This document shows, one piece after another, positions 5,336-12,501 of a stretch of 12,752 bases of DNA (positions within the stretch are counted from its first letter, which is position 1; each line of letters begins with the position of its first letter). The position numbers and the translations under genes are program-made. The DNA comes from an uncultured Clostridia bacterium (GTDB lineage Bacteria > Bacillota > Clostridia > Christensenellales > Aristaeellaceae). The notes under the pieces were generated by a model. It was not told the DNA's origin. It searched no databases and worked only from the letters and a program-made list of their open reading frames with translations. Location of the stretch: assembly GCA_947600345.1 (NCBI GenBank), contig CANQGC010000059.1, positions 1-12,752 of the forward strand, given 5' to 3'.

Positions 5336-7882
5336 ATGAAGCGCGCAAAGCAAGCCTTGGCGCTGCTGCTGAGCTTGGCGCTGCTGCTGGGCCTGTGCGG
5401 CCTGGCGGAGGAGCCGGTCGAGGCGGCGGTGGTCGAGGAAGTGATCGTGGAAGCGGTTGAGGTGGTTCCGGAGGAAGCCGAGGCGTCCGTCGAGGAGGAG
5501 CTTCCGGAGGAGGAAGCGCCGGCCGAGGAACCAACGGAGGCTCCGGCAGAGGAGGAGCCGGTCGAAGAACCGGCGGAGGAGCCCGTCGAGGAAGTCCCGG
5601 CGGAGGAAGAATCCGTGGAGATGGAGAGCTTCGCCGTCGAGGATTTGGGGGCGTATAAGTGGTCTGGCAAGCCCGAAGATCGCATATATGTGACGCAAAT
5701 CACAGTTCCCGAAGGCTATACTTCTATCGCCGAAGATGGCTGCGGGTATTTTGATCATCTGACGAGTGTTTCGCTCCCGTCTACCCTCAAGAAAATCGGG
5801 ACTACTGCGTTAGCATGTAATCATGAACTGCCCTCAATCGACATCCCTTCGAGCGTCACCGAGATCGGGATCGGTGCTTTTGATAGCTGCGATTCGTTAA
5901 GGTCTGTCGAGCTTCACGATGGGCTGCAGATAATCAATAACAGTGCTTTCGATAGATGCAAAGCTTTGCCGCATATTTCGATTCCTTCGACGGTAACTGA
6001 AATTGGGAACGAAGCATTTATGCACTGTGAGTCTCTGGTTTCGGTTGATTTGCCCGAAGGATTGAAGACGATGCGTAGCTCCGCCTTTTCGCACTGCTAC
6101 TCACTGCAGAACATCAACCTGCCGAAGGCGTATTCCGGAAGTTTGAGTGCTACATTTGGACACTGCACCAGCCTGAAAGAGATGTCCATACCAAAGGGCG
6201 TGAGCGGTTGCGACAGAACTTTCGTGGACTGTACGTCTCTGGAAACCGTTACGTTCCCGGAAAAAATGACCAACTCGTTTACAATGCGCCGGACATTTGA
6301 GGGTTGCACGAATTTGAAGGCCGTATATCTGCCGAAGAATTGTAGACTCGCTGCAGATAGCGCAACGGACAGCGATGGCAAACCTTATACGACGTTCTAT
6401 GGCTGCCCCGATGTGACGGTTTACCTTTTTAAGGGTACCCAGGCCGAAACGTTCTGCAAAGAGTACAACATCCCCTACAAGTATCGCACTGGCAACGAGG
6501 ACGCGACGGTCTCTCTGCCGGTCGGGTCCATCTCCCTCAGCCAGAAGGAGACCGCGACGATCAAGCCCACCACCGAGGGCCTGTCGAAGAAGGAGAGCTA
6601 TACCTTCTCCAGCTCGGACAAGTCCGTCGCGCAGGTCAGCACGAAGGGCAAGATCACGGCGAAGGGCGTCGGCACGGCGACCATCACCGTCACCGGCAAG
6701 ACCAGCGGCGCGAGCGCGAGCTGCACGGTGACGGTCATCTCCGCGCCCACGACGGTGCGCATCGAGAAGCCGACGAAGGCGGACTACACCACGGACGACG
6801 AGGCATTTTCGCTGGCGGCGAGCGTGGAGCCCGCCGACGCGCTGCAGAGCATCAAGTGGACGAGCTCGGATGAGTCGGTGGCGAGCGTGAGCGCGGAGGG
6901 CCTGGTGACGCTGGTGGGCCAGGGCAAGGCGATGATCACGGCGAAGACGGAGAAGAAGGGCACGAACGGCAAGCAGCGCACCGACACCTTCGTGTTGAAC
7001 GTGGAGGATCCGCACATGCCCGCGAACGTCAGGATCGTGGAGAAGGCGGCGGGCCCGGTGTACCTGGACAAGGACAAGACGCTGACGCTCACCTGCGCCA
7101 TGGATCCGGTGAAAGAGGATCAGACGGCCATCAGCGCGGTGAAGTGGACGATCCCGAAGGCGAAGGAGCGGAAGATCGCGACGATCGACGAGGCGACGGG
7201 CGAGATGAAGCCGCTGAAGGAAGGCAGCGTGACGGTGAAGGTCACGACGGTCAAGAAGGGCGGCACGGGAAGCAAGCTGAAGCAGCTGAGCGACACGGTA
7301 AAGGTGACGGTCGTGGATCCGAGCAAGCCGCGGGCGGTGACGATCAACGGCGGGGCGAAGGAGATTCCGCTGTACCTGGGGAGCGGATCGCTGACGCTGA
7401 CGAGCGCGATTAAGCCGGAGACGGCGACGCCTGGGGTGACCTGGTCGATCCCGAGCAAGAGCCACCGGAAGATTGCCACGATCGACGCGACCACCGGCGT
7501 GCTAACGCCGACGGGTACCAAGACGGGAACGGTGACGGTAAAGGTCACGACCGCCGCGAAGAAGGCAAACAAGAAGGCCGCAACGGCGACGATCAAGGTC
7601 GTAGTGGCCGACCCGAAGCTTCCCTACAGCGTTTCGATCGAGCAGGGCGAAGAGGCGGAGGTCAAGCAGGGCGAAACGCTGAAGCTGACCGCGAGCATCG
7701 AGCCCGCGAGCGCCACGGAAAAGACCGCGCTGAGCTGGTCGATCTCGAAGTCGCAAAAGAAGTACGCAACGGTGGACGCCGACGGCACGGTGCACGGCCT
7801 CAAGTCCGGCAAGACGGTAACCGTCACCGTCAAGACCGCAAACGGCAAGAAGGACACCATCAAGGTGAAGGTCGTGCCGTAA
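5336..7882 (+). CDS. Secreted BspA-type LRR plus Big_2 repeat protein
   Basis: The product has 848 residues. A signal peptide (1-24; begins MKRAKQALALLL, ends GLA before EE) and a Glu/Pro/Val-rich linker (25-105) closely match the upstream paralogue. Residues about 115-385 are BspA-like leucine-rich repeats (LRR_5) with the repeating pattern IxIPSSVTEIGxxAFxxCxSLxSV, known from surface proteins that bind host matrix proteins. Five Big_2 domains follow at about 391-467, 472-557, 563-660, 665-758 and 763-848, so the protein ends on an Ig-like domain with no visible wall anchor. Cys21 lies in LGLC, but Leu at -1 does not fit a lipobox. The ATG at 5336 has GGAGG at 5323-5327; an ATG at 5321 is rejected because it overlaps that site. 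The LRR-coding part (about 5645-6490) has much lower GC than both ends: lines at 5761 and 6241 count 50% and 47%, against 73% at 6661. This suggests a domain acquired by recombination. Adhesion is plausible but unproven. Confidence 0.9.
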   Translation: MKRAKQALALLLSLALLLGLCGLAEEPVEAAVVEEVIVEAVEVVPEEAEASVEEELPEEEAPAEEPTEAPAEEEPVEEPAEEPVEEVPAEEESVEMESFAVEDLGAYKWSGKPEDRIYVTQITVPEGYTSIAEDGCGYFDHLTSVSLPSTLKKIGTTALACNHELPSIDIPSSVTEIGIGAFDSCDSLRSVELHDGLQIINNSAFDRCKALPHISIPSTVTEIGNEAFMHCESLVSVDLPEGLKTMRSSAFSHCYSLQNINLPKAYSGSLSATFGHCTSLKEMSIPKGVSGCDRTFVDCTSLETVTFPEKMTNSFTMRRTFEGCTNLKAVYLPKNCRLAADSATDSDGKPYTTFYGCPDVTVYLFKGTQAETFCKEYNIPYKYRTGNEDATVSLPVGSISLSQKETATIKPTTEGLSKKESYTFSSSDKSVAQVSTKGKITAKGVGTATITVTGKTSGASASCTVTVISAPTTVRIEKPTKADYTTDDEAFSLAASVEPADALQSIKWTSSDESVASVSAEGLVTLVGQGKAMITAKTEKKGTNGKQRTDTFVLNVEDPHMPANVRIVEKAAGPVYLDKDKTLTLTCAMDPVKEDQTAISAVKWTIPKAKERKIATIDEATGEMKPLKEGSVTVKVTTVKKGGTGSKLKQLSDTVKVTVVDPSKPRAVTINGGAKEIPLYLGSGSLTLTSAIKPETATPGVTWSIPSKSHRKIATIDATTGVLTPTGTKTGTVTVKVTTAAKKANKKAATATIKVVVADPKLPYSVSIEQGEEAEVKQGETLKLTASIEPASATEKTALSWSISKSQKKYATVDADGTVHGLKSGKTVTVTVKTANGKKDTIKVKVVP

Positions 7883-7901
7883 GGGCGGAACCCAAACCAA
7901 A

Positions 7902-7926
7902 CGGCGCGGGGCAATCCCCCGCGCCG
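7902..7926. terminator. Bidirectional terminator-like hairpin between convergent genes
   Basis: CGGCGCGGGG (7902-7911) pairs with CCCCGCGCCG (7917-7926), a perfect 10-bp GC stem with loop CAATC. It lies 19 nt after the LRR/Big_2 stop. Read on the minus strand, it is followed by TTTGGTTTGGG, a moderately T-rich tail, so it could stop transcription arriving from murI. On the plus strand no T run follows, so termination there would rely on the stem alone. Confidence 0.5.
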
Positions 7927-7960
7927 CACAATCGAAGCATCAAAACGAAAACCAACGAAG

Positions 7961-7994
7961 GACTCCGCGCCTCGGATCTATGGGCGCGGAGTTC
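7961..7994. repeat. Hairpin element copy B with conserved loop TCGGATCTATG
   Basis: ACTCCGCGCC (7962-7971) pairs with GGCGCGGAGT (7983-7992) around the 11-nt loop TCGGATCTATG (7972-7982). The loop is identical to that of copy A at 8033-8069, while the stem sequence differs and stays complementary. It lies downstream of murI on the minus strand, where a T-rich stretch (TTGGTTTTCGTTTTG) follows, so it may take part in terminating murI transcription. Confidence 0.65.
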
Positions 7995-8032
7995 GTGTTT
8001 GCCGCAGAGCGAGCATCGGAGGAAGAAGCGCA

Positions 8033-8069
8033 GAACTTCCTGCCCTCGGATCTATGGGGCGGGAAGTTC
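8033..8069. repeat. Hairpin element copy A, containing the murI stop codon
   Basis: GAACTTCCTGCCC (8033-8045) pairs with GGGCGGGAAGTTC (8057-8069) over 13 positions, one of them G-U, around the same loop TCGGATCTATG (8046-8056) as copy B. The murI stop (TAG on the minus strand, 8052-8054) lies in the loop, and the last murI codons form one stem arm. The copies are about 73 nt apart. Same loop with different but matched stems points to selection for a structured RNA or DNA element. Confidence 0.65.
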
Positions 8070-8852
8070 GTCGTCCCGGCGCGGCAGCACATGGCCGCCG
8101 GCCCCGCCGGCAAAGAGGCGCTTCATCAGCTCGATGTACTCCGGTCCGCCGGAGGATTGGAATTCGATCTCGCCGGGCGTCGTGCGCTTCGTCAGCAGCC
8201 CCTCCTCAGCCAGCCGCCGCTTGAGCTGCTGGGCCGTGCCGTCCATGCCGTCGAAGATCGGCACGCCGGGGAAGAAGGATTCGATCTGCCGGCGCAGGAA
8301 GGGGTAGTGCGTGCAGCCCAGCACGATGGCGTCCACCTGCTCGCCCAGGTAGGGCGCGAATATGGCGGCCAGGGCATCGTGGGCCTCCGCGCTGTCCGCC
8401 CTGCCGGACTCCACGAGCTCCACCAGCCCCACGCCCTCCAGCGGAATCACGCCCTCGCCGTAGAGGCCCATCAGCCTGGCGAAGCGGTCCAGCGAGAGCG
8501 TGGCGCGCGTGGCCATCGCCAGCACGATGCCGTTTTTGCGCACCTGGCTTGCGGGCTTCAGCGCCGGCTCCATGCCGATCACCGGGATGTGTACGATGGA
8601 GCGAAGCTGCTCCGCGTAGGCGGCGGTGATGGTGTTGCAGCCCAGCGCCAGCGCCTTCACGCCCTGGTTCAGCAGCGCGTCGACCGCCGCGGCGGAGAGC
8701 TCGCGAATCTCATCGAAGGGGCGCGGGCCGTAGGGGGCGTTGCGGTTGTCGCCATAAAAGATGAAGTTTTCGTTTGGCAGATAGCGGACGGCGCTGCGCA
8801 GCAGGCTGATGCCGCCCACGCCGCTGTCCAGGATTCCGATCGCGTCTCGCAT
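8052..8852 (-). CDS. murI: Glutamate racemase
   Basis: This 266-residue cytoplasmic enzyme converts L-glutamate to D-glutamate for peptidoglycan synthesis, without a cofactor. Family motifs are clear: GILDSGVGG (6-14), FYGDNRNAPYG (32-42), GCNTITA with catalytic Cys72, and LGCTHYPFL with the second catalytic Cys180. The length is normal. The ATG at 8852 is supported by GAGGAG (8858-8863, minus strand), 5 nt upstream. It begins 15 nt after the rnr stop, so both genes probably share one mRNA. The last codons and the stop overlap a hairpin element (8033-8069), which seems to have supplied the final residues (DELPAP). GCNT replaces the more common ACNT around the first cysteine, a mild variation. 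Confidence 0.96.
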   Translation of the reverse strand: MRDAIGILDSGVGGISLLRSAVRYLPNENFIFYGDNRNAPYGPRPFDEIRELSAAAVDALLNQGVKALALGCNTITAAYAEQLRSIVHIPVIGMEPALKPASQVRKNGIVLAMATRATLSLDRFARLMGLYGEGVIPLEGVGLVELVESGRADSAEAHDALAAIFAPYLGEQVDAIVLGCTHYPFLRRQIESFFPGVPIFDGMDGTAQQLKRRLAEEGLLTKRTTPGEIEFQSSGGPEYIELMKRLFAGGAGGHVLPRRDDELPAP

Positions 8853-8867
8853 ATGCGCTCCTCAAAT

Positions 8868-10991
8868 TTACTCTTTCTTATCATTATACCTCCCGCTGGG
8901 AGAATTTGCAAGGGCAAAATTGATCTCGCCCCGGGGCACGCTGGCGGAGATGGCCTTGACCCGAACCTTCATGCCCAGACGGTAGACCGCGCCGCTGACC
9001 TCGCCCACGAGCTGCTGGCGCTCGGCGTCGTAGACGAAGTACTCGTCCATGTCGGAGACGTGCGCCAGGCCCTCCACCGTGTTCGCCAGCGTCACGTACA
9101 GCCCCCAGCCCGTCACGCCGGAGACGATGCCGTCGAACTTCCGGCCCAGCTGGTGGCTCATCCACGCGGCCTTCATGATGTCGTCGGCGTCCCGCTCGGC
9201 GCTGGCGGCGGCCTGCTCGCGCCGGGAGCAGTCCTCGGTCAGCTCCGGCATGCGCCTCTCCCAGAGGGGATAGCTTCCGCTTTCGCCGTCCAGCAGGAGC
9301 TTCAGCATACGGTGCACGGTGAGGTCCGGGTAGCGGCGGATGGGCGAGGTGAAGTGGCAGTAGTCGCCGAGCGCCAGCGCGTAGTGGCCCAGCGGCTGCT
9401 CGCAGTAGCGGGCGCGCTTCATCGCCCGCAGCGTGCAGCGGCGGATCAGGTCGATGGATTCGCTCTCCGCGTTGTCCTCCAGCAGCTTGCGCAGCATGCC
9501 CGAGTGAGGATGGTCGCCCAGCCGCGCGCGCACGCCCGCCAGGCCCAGCTGCTGCTCCAGCGCCCGCAGGCGGTCCGGATCGGGCCGCTCGTGCACGCGG
9601 TAGGCGAAGGGCGTCTGGGTGTCCCGGGCCAGGCGGGCCACGGTCTCGTTGGCCAGCAGCATGAACTCCTCGATCAGCCGCTCGGCCTCGCCGCGCTCCG
9701 GGCAGAGTATGTCGTCCGGCTCGCCCCGCTCGTTCAGTGCGAACTGGGGCTCCGGCAGGTCCAGGTCCACCGCGCCGCGCTCACCCCGGCGCTCCCGCAG
9801 CAGCTTGGCCAGCGCGCGCATCCGGTTCAGCGATTCGTTGAGCCTGGCATCGTCGAATTCCTCTCCGTCGTCGAACAGGCGGTTCACCCGGGCGTAGGTC
9901 AGCCGCGCCTTGGAGCGGATGATCGAGCGCGTGAGCCTGTGGTCGGACACCTTTCCGGCGGGCGTCACGTCCATGAACAGGCTCATCGCCAGACGATCCA
10001 CGTCTGGCATCAGCGAGCACAGGTCGTTGGAGAGCGCCTCCGGCAGCATCGGCACCGTCAGCCCCGGCAGGTACAGCGACGTGCCGCGCAGCCGCGCCTC
10101 CCGGTCGATGGGCGAGCCCGGCCGCACGTAGTGGCTCACGTCCGCGATGTGCACGCCCAGCCGCCAGCCGCCGCCGAGGGGTTCGATGGATACGGCGTCG
10201 TCGAAGTCCTTGGCGTCCGCGCCGTCGATGGTGAAGAGGAAGCATTCGCGCAAATCTTCCCGCCGCTCGTCCGGCTCGGGCAGGGGCATGCGGCGCAGCT
10301 CGCCGGCAAGCGCCTCCGCCTCCTCGGGAAACTCGGTGGGGAAGCCGCCGTCCTCGGCCGTGGCGCGCATCAGCGCGCGCATGCTGCCCGCCGGGCCGAG
10401 CACGCGCTCCGGATGGCCCACGATCGGGCGGTTGGACTCGGGGTAGGTGTCGATGGCGATCAGCGCGATTTCGTTGTTGCGCACGAAGGAGAGGTCGCCG
10501 TCGAGCAGTATGTCGTAGGGCACGCGGGGGTCGCAGGGCGTGGCGGTGGCGCGCATGCGGGAGATGTCCGCCCGCCTGCCGCGATGCTCGCCACGCTCGA
10601 TGCGCACCTGGGCGGCGATGGCGGACCGCGCGCGGGCGCAGATGGCCTCGATCTCGCAGCGCTCGCCGTCCGGGCGCACCAGCAGCAGGTCGTCCGGCAT
10701 GGGCCGCAGGTGGCCGGGCTCGATGCGCACAGCCTCGCCGCCGTCCAGCGGCCGGGCGATGGCGCCTCCGTTGTGCTGGAATGCCGCGCGGGCGGGGATC
10801 AGGCCCAGCTTCGCCGGAACCGCCCAGCGCCCCTTCCGGGTGGTCGCGGCGCGCGCCTCGCGGAGCAGCGCGTCCAGCGCCTCCTTCACTTCCCGCGAGG
10901 GCTGCCCCAGGAGCTCCGATAGCTCCTTGACGCCCATCGGCGCCTGGCTCGATTCGAGCAGCTCCAGCAATTGTTCCGTCAATTCGCGCAT
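8868..10991 (-). CDS. rnr: Ribonuclease R (3'-5' exoribonuclease)
   Basis: This 707-residue enzyme degrades structured RNA from the 3' end, in mRNA turnover, rRNA quality control and trans-translation. The domain order is standard: an N-terminal winged helix (about 1-58, with GVKELSELLGQPSREVKEAL), cold-shock/OB domains (about 65-235), the RNB catalytic domain (about 247-570), and an S1 RNA-binding domain (about 616-696, GRKFDGIVSGVTGWGLYV). Active-site acidic residues are visible in TIDGADAKDFDDAVS (254-268), and the RNase II/R signature HFTSPIRRYPDLTVHR is at 546-561. The C-terminus is short, ending RYNDKKE after the S1 domain. The ATG at 10991 is chosen because GGAGG (10999-11003, minus strand) lies at proper distance; an ATG two codons earlier (10997) touches that site. 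The frame stays open far upstream to 11867, but that part is antisense to the MarR gene and not real. Transcribed with murI. Confidence 0.96.
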   Translation of the reverse strand: MRELTEQLLELLESSQAPMGVKELSELLGQPSREVKEALDALLREARAATTRKGRWAVPAKLGLIPARAAFQHNGGAIARPLDGGEAVRIEPGHLRPMPDDLLLVRPDGERCEIEAICARARSAIAAQVRIERGEHRGRRADISRMRATATPCDPRVPYDILLDGDLSFVRNNEIALIAIDTYPESNRPIVGHPERVLGPAGSMRALMRATAEDGGFPTEFPEEAEALAGELRRMPLPEPDERREDLRECFLFTIDGADAKDFDDAVSIEPLGGGWRLGVHIADVSHYVRPGSPIDREARLRGTSLYLPGLTVPMLPEALSNDLCSLMPDVDRLAMSLFMDVTPAGKVSDHRLTRSIIRSKARLTYARVNRLFDDGEEFDDARLNESLNRMRALAKLLRERRGERGAVDLDLPEPQFALNERGEPDDILCPERGEAERLIEEFMLLANETVARLARDTQTPFAYRVHERPDPDRLRALEQQLGLAGVRARLGDHPHSGMLRKLLEDNAESESIDLIRRCTLRAMKRARYCEQPLGHYALALGDYCHFTSPIRRYPDLTVHRMLKLLLDGESGSYPLWERRMPELTEDCSRREQAAASAERDADDIMKAAWMSHQLGRKFDGIVSGVTGWGLYVTLANTVEGLAHVSDMDEYFVYDAERQQLVGEVSGAVYRLGMKVRVKAISASVPRGEINFALANSPSGRYNDKKE

Positions 10992-11034
10992 GAACATCCC
11001 TCCGCTTCGCGTACTAGTATCCGCAATTTGTTCC

Positions 11035-11063
11035 AGAATAGCACAGAACGCGCGGAAAATCAA
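11035..11063 (-). promoter_or_regulatory. Probable promoter of rnr-murI
   Basis: On the minus strand, TTGATT (11063-11058) and TATTCT (11040-11035) lie 17 nt apart, and TG before the -10 gives an extended -10 (TGC-TATTCT). Each hexamer matches the consensus at four of six positions. The leader to the ATG at 10991 would be about 37 nt. It lies back to back with the MarR promoter, about 80 nt away. Confidence 0.5.
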
Positions 11064-11135
11064 GGATGCGCGCGGCACCGCTCGCCTCTGCAGGCAATGA
11101 AATCTTAATAAAAATGAGGACAAGGAAAATTGTTT

Positions 11136-11184
11136 GGTACCTTGACAAATGTGCGCGAACATGCTATAATTTAGGTACCGAAAT
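11136..11184 (+). promoter_or_regulatory. Putative MarR operators: GGTACC sites around the promoter
   Basis: GGTACC occurs at 11136-11141, touching the -35 box, and at 11174-11179, just after the -10 box. The second lies in a 16-bp palindrome, ATTT-A-GGTACC-G-AAAT (11169-11184), that is perfect except for the two single positions flanking GGTACC. It overlaps the -10 box and the expected start site. Palindromes of this size in this position are typical binding sites of MarR regulators that repress their own gene, which is the downstream gene here. No binding data can be inferred from sequence alone. Confidence 0.55.
11142..11170 (+). promoter_or_regulatory. Perfect consensus sigma-A promoter of the MarR gene
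   Basis: TTGACA (11142-11147) and TATAAT (11165-11170) are both exact consensus hexamers with an optimal 17-nt spacer, plus an extended -10 (TG at 11162-11163). This should be a very strong promoter when free, which fits a gene kept in check by a repressor. The leader is short and AT-rich, ending in AAAAAAGGAGG before the ATG at 11204. Confidence 0.9.
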
Positions 11185-11203
11185 AAAAAAGGAGGCGACG
11201 ACG

Positions 11204-12361
11204 ATGAAGCAATACTGTGAGCTCTGCGAGAAGCACTGTCCCGTGGAAGACCTGGGCTGCGGAGAGGGCAGGCGCGCCCGCGCCGCCGAGGCCCTGCTGG
11301 ACGAATGGGACGCCGGGGAGATTGAGCCGGAAGCGCCGCGCGCGGAAATGAACCCGGAGCCCCGCCACCCGCCGCGCCCGCTGGACGGCCCAGAAGCCCG
11401 CCCGCCGCACGAGGGCGAAGGACCGGAATGGCATTGCCCGCCGCACGAATGTGGCGGACCGGAAGGGGAACGTCCGCCGCACGAGTGTGACGAACCGAAG
11501 GCTTGTCCGCCGCACGAGTGCGATGAACCGGAAGGGAATCGCCCGCCGTGGGGCCCGCACCATCCACCGTTCCCGCCGCGGGAGGGCCAGGAATCATATG
11601 GCCCGCACTATCCACCGTTCCCACCGCGGGAGGGCCCAGAACCGCATGATCCGCACCATCCGCCCTTCCAGTCGCAGGAGGGCCTGGAGTCACACGGTCC
11701 GTACCATCCGCCATTCCCGCCACACGCGGGGCCGGAACCGCACGGTCCACATCATCCACCATTCCCGCCGCAGGAAGGCCCGGACTCATACGGCCCACAT
11801 CATCCACCATTCCCACCGCAGGAGGGTCCGGAACCGCACGGCCCGCACCATCCGCCGTTCCCGCCACACGGGGGCCCGGGGCCGCGCGGCCCGCATCCCA
11901 GGCCGAGCATCGACCCGGAGGAGCTGCTGCGGCAGGCGGAGGACGCGCCGACGCTGGAGTTGTTCGACATCTGTCACCGGGCGCTGCACCGGCCCGAGGC
12001 GGGGGCGATGCGCGGCCAGGGGCGCGCGCTGGCGATCCTGGCCGGGCGCGGCGAGATGTCCCAGCGGGAGCTCCAGGACATGCTCCGCATCGCCCCCGGC
12101 TCCATGAGCGAGCTGCTCGCGAAGCTGGAGCGCAAGGGCATGCTCACCCGCGCGCGCGGCGATGACCGCCGCTCAAACCTACTGAAGATCACCGAAGCGG
12201 GCCGCGAAGCCGCCGCAAAGATCACCTCCCCCGGCGACGAACTCCTCTCAGCCCTGACCGAAGACCAACGCACCCAGTTCACCGCAACGCTAAAGCTCCT
12301 CCTCGCAGACTGGCTCCACCGAGGCGATAACACCCCCTCAGAACAGCCCGAGCGAGACTAA
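11204..12361 (+). CDS. MarR-family regulator with Cys/His-rich N-terminal extension
   Basis: The product has 385 residues, against about 140-170 for a usual MarR protein. The N-terminus has four cysteines, YCELCEKHCPVEDLGCG (4-20; C-x2-C-x3-C-x6-C, with His11), which look like a metal or Fe-S site. Residues 67-113 hold four 11-12-residue repeats of the PPHEC type, and 117-228 hold seven 16-residue repeats based on GPHHPPFPPxEGPEPH, rich in Pro and His and surely disordered. The MarR winged helix-turn-helix follows (about 250-371), with MSQRELQDMLRIAPGSMSELLAKLERKG as helix-turn-helix and DDRRSNLLKITEAG as the wing. The ATG at 11204 has AGGAGG (11190-11195) upstream. The gene is divergent from rnr and has its own strong promoter with overlapping palindromes, so autoregulation is likely. 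The Cys/His content suggests binding of Zn, Ni, Cu or iron, but the ligand is unknown. No transporter or enzyme target is seen in the window. Confidence 0.88.
   Translation: MKQYCELCEKHCPVEDLGCGEGRRARAAEALLDEWDAGEIEPEAPRAEMNPEPRHPPRPLDGPEARPPHEGEGPEWHCPPHECGGPEGERPPHECDEPKACPPHECDEPEGNRPPWGPHHPPFPPREGQESYGPHYPPFPPREGPEPHDPHHPPFQSQEGLESHGPYHPPFPPHAGPEPHGPHHPPFPPQEGPDSYGPHHPPFPPQEGPEPHGPHHPPFPPHGGPGPRGPHPRPSIDPEELLRQAEDAPTLELFDICHRALHRPEAGAMRGQGRALAILAGRGEMSQRELQDMLRIAPGSMSELLAKLERKGMLTRARGDDRRSNLLKITEAGREAAAKITSPGDELLSALTEDQRTQFTATLKLLLADWLHRGDNTPSEQPERD
11402..11542 (+). repeat. Four Cys/His 11-12-codon repeats within the MarR gene
   Basis: Four units encode PPHEGEGPEWHC, PPHECGGPEGER, PPHECDEPKAC and PPHECDEPEGNR. 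The CCGCCGCACGA core recurs nearly unchanged in the DNA. Three units carry His-x-Cys, and two further cysteines lie between them, so the tract offers several paired metal ligands. Confidence 0.8.
11552..11887 (+). repeat. Seven tandem 48-bp repeats within the MarR gene
   Basis: Seven 48-bp units, each of 16 codons, follow one another without gaps. The core encodes GPHHPPFPP, then a variable x-E/A/G-G, and a tail of ESY, EPH or DSY type. Units 5 and 6 are the most alike. Since 48 is a multiple of three, copy number can change without breaking the frame. The DNA is diverged enough among units to suggest an old expansion with ongoing selection on the protein. Confidence 0.9.
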
Positions 12362-12501
12362 TTCACCCAAAAAAGAAAGAGCGAGCCACACCTTCAGCAA
12401 ATCAACAGCCCCCAAGGCGAGGCTCGCCGAAGGCAGAGCCGAGGCAAAACTCCACCCACCCCAAGCCCAAACCAACCAGCGGGGGCAAGGGGCGGCAGCC
12501 C

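Noticed and set aside
5336..5410. Lipoprotein signal (LGLC) in the LRR/Big_2 protein
   Set aside because: The residue before Cys21 is Leu, whereas a lipobox needs Gly, Ala or Ser. The paralogue lacks a cysteine there and a signal peptidase I site fits both.
4848..5758. Several minus-strand frames across the gap between the Big_2 paralogues
   Set aside because: They read through the palindromes, share no ribosome binding site and partly run antisense to the next gene's start. The sequence is better explained as a non-coding repeat element.
6101..7465. A 454-codon minus-strand frame opposite the LRR/Big_2 gene
   Set aside because: It is the antisense of clear LRR and Big_2 coding sequence, is rich in Arg, His and Leu, and has no ribosome binding site.
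7980..10922. A 980-codon open frame on the plus strand
   Set aside because: It is antisense to murI and rnr, which have full family motifs. High GC and codon bias leave the opposite frame free of stops. Its translation is low-complexity and matches no family I recognise.
10992..11867. Open extension of the rnr frame upstream of 10991 (about 290 codons)
   Set aside because: It runs antisense through the MarR gene and its promoter; the 48-bp repeats keep the frame open. The ribosome binding site, promoter and RNase R family length all favour the start at 10991.
11552..11887. Tandem repeats considered as a CRISPR array
   Set aside because: The units are directly adjacent with no unique spacers, and they encode a continuous Pro/His-rich peptide in frame.
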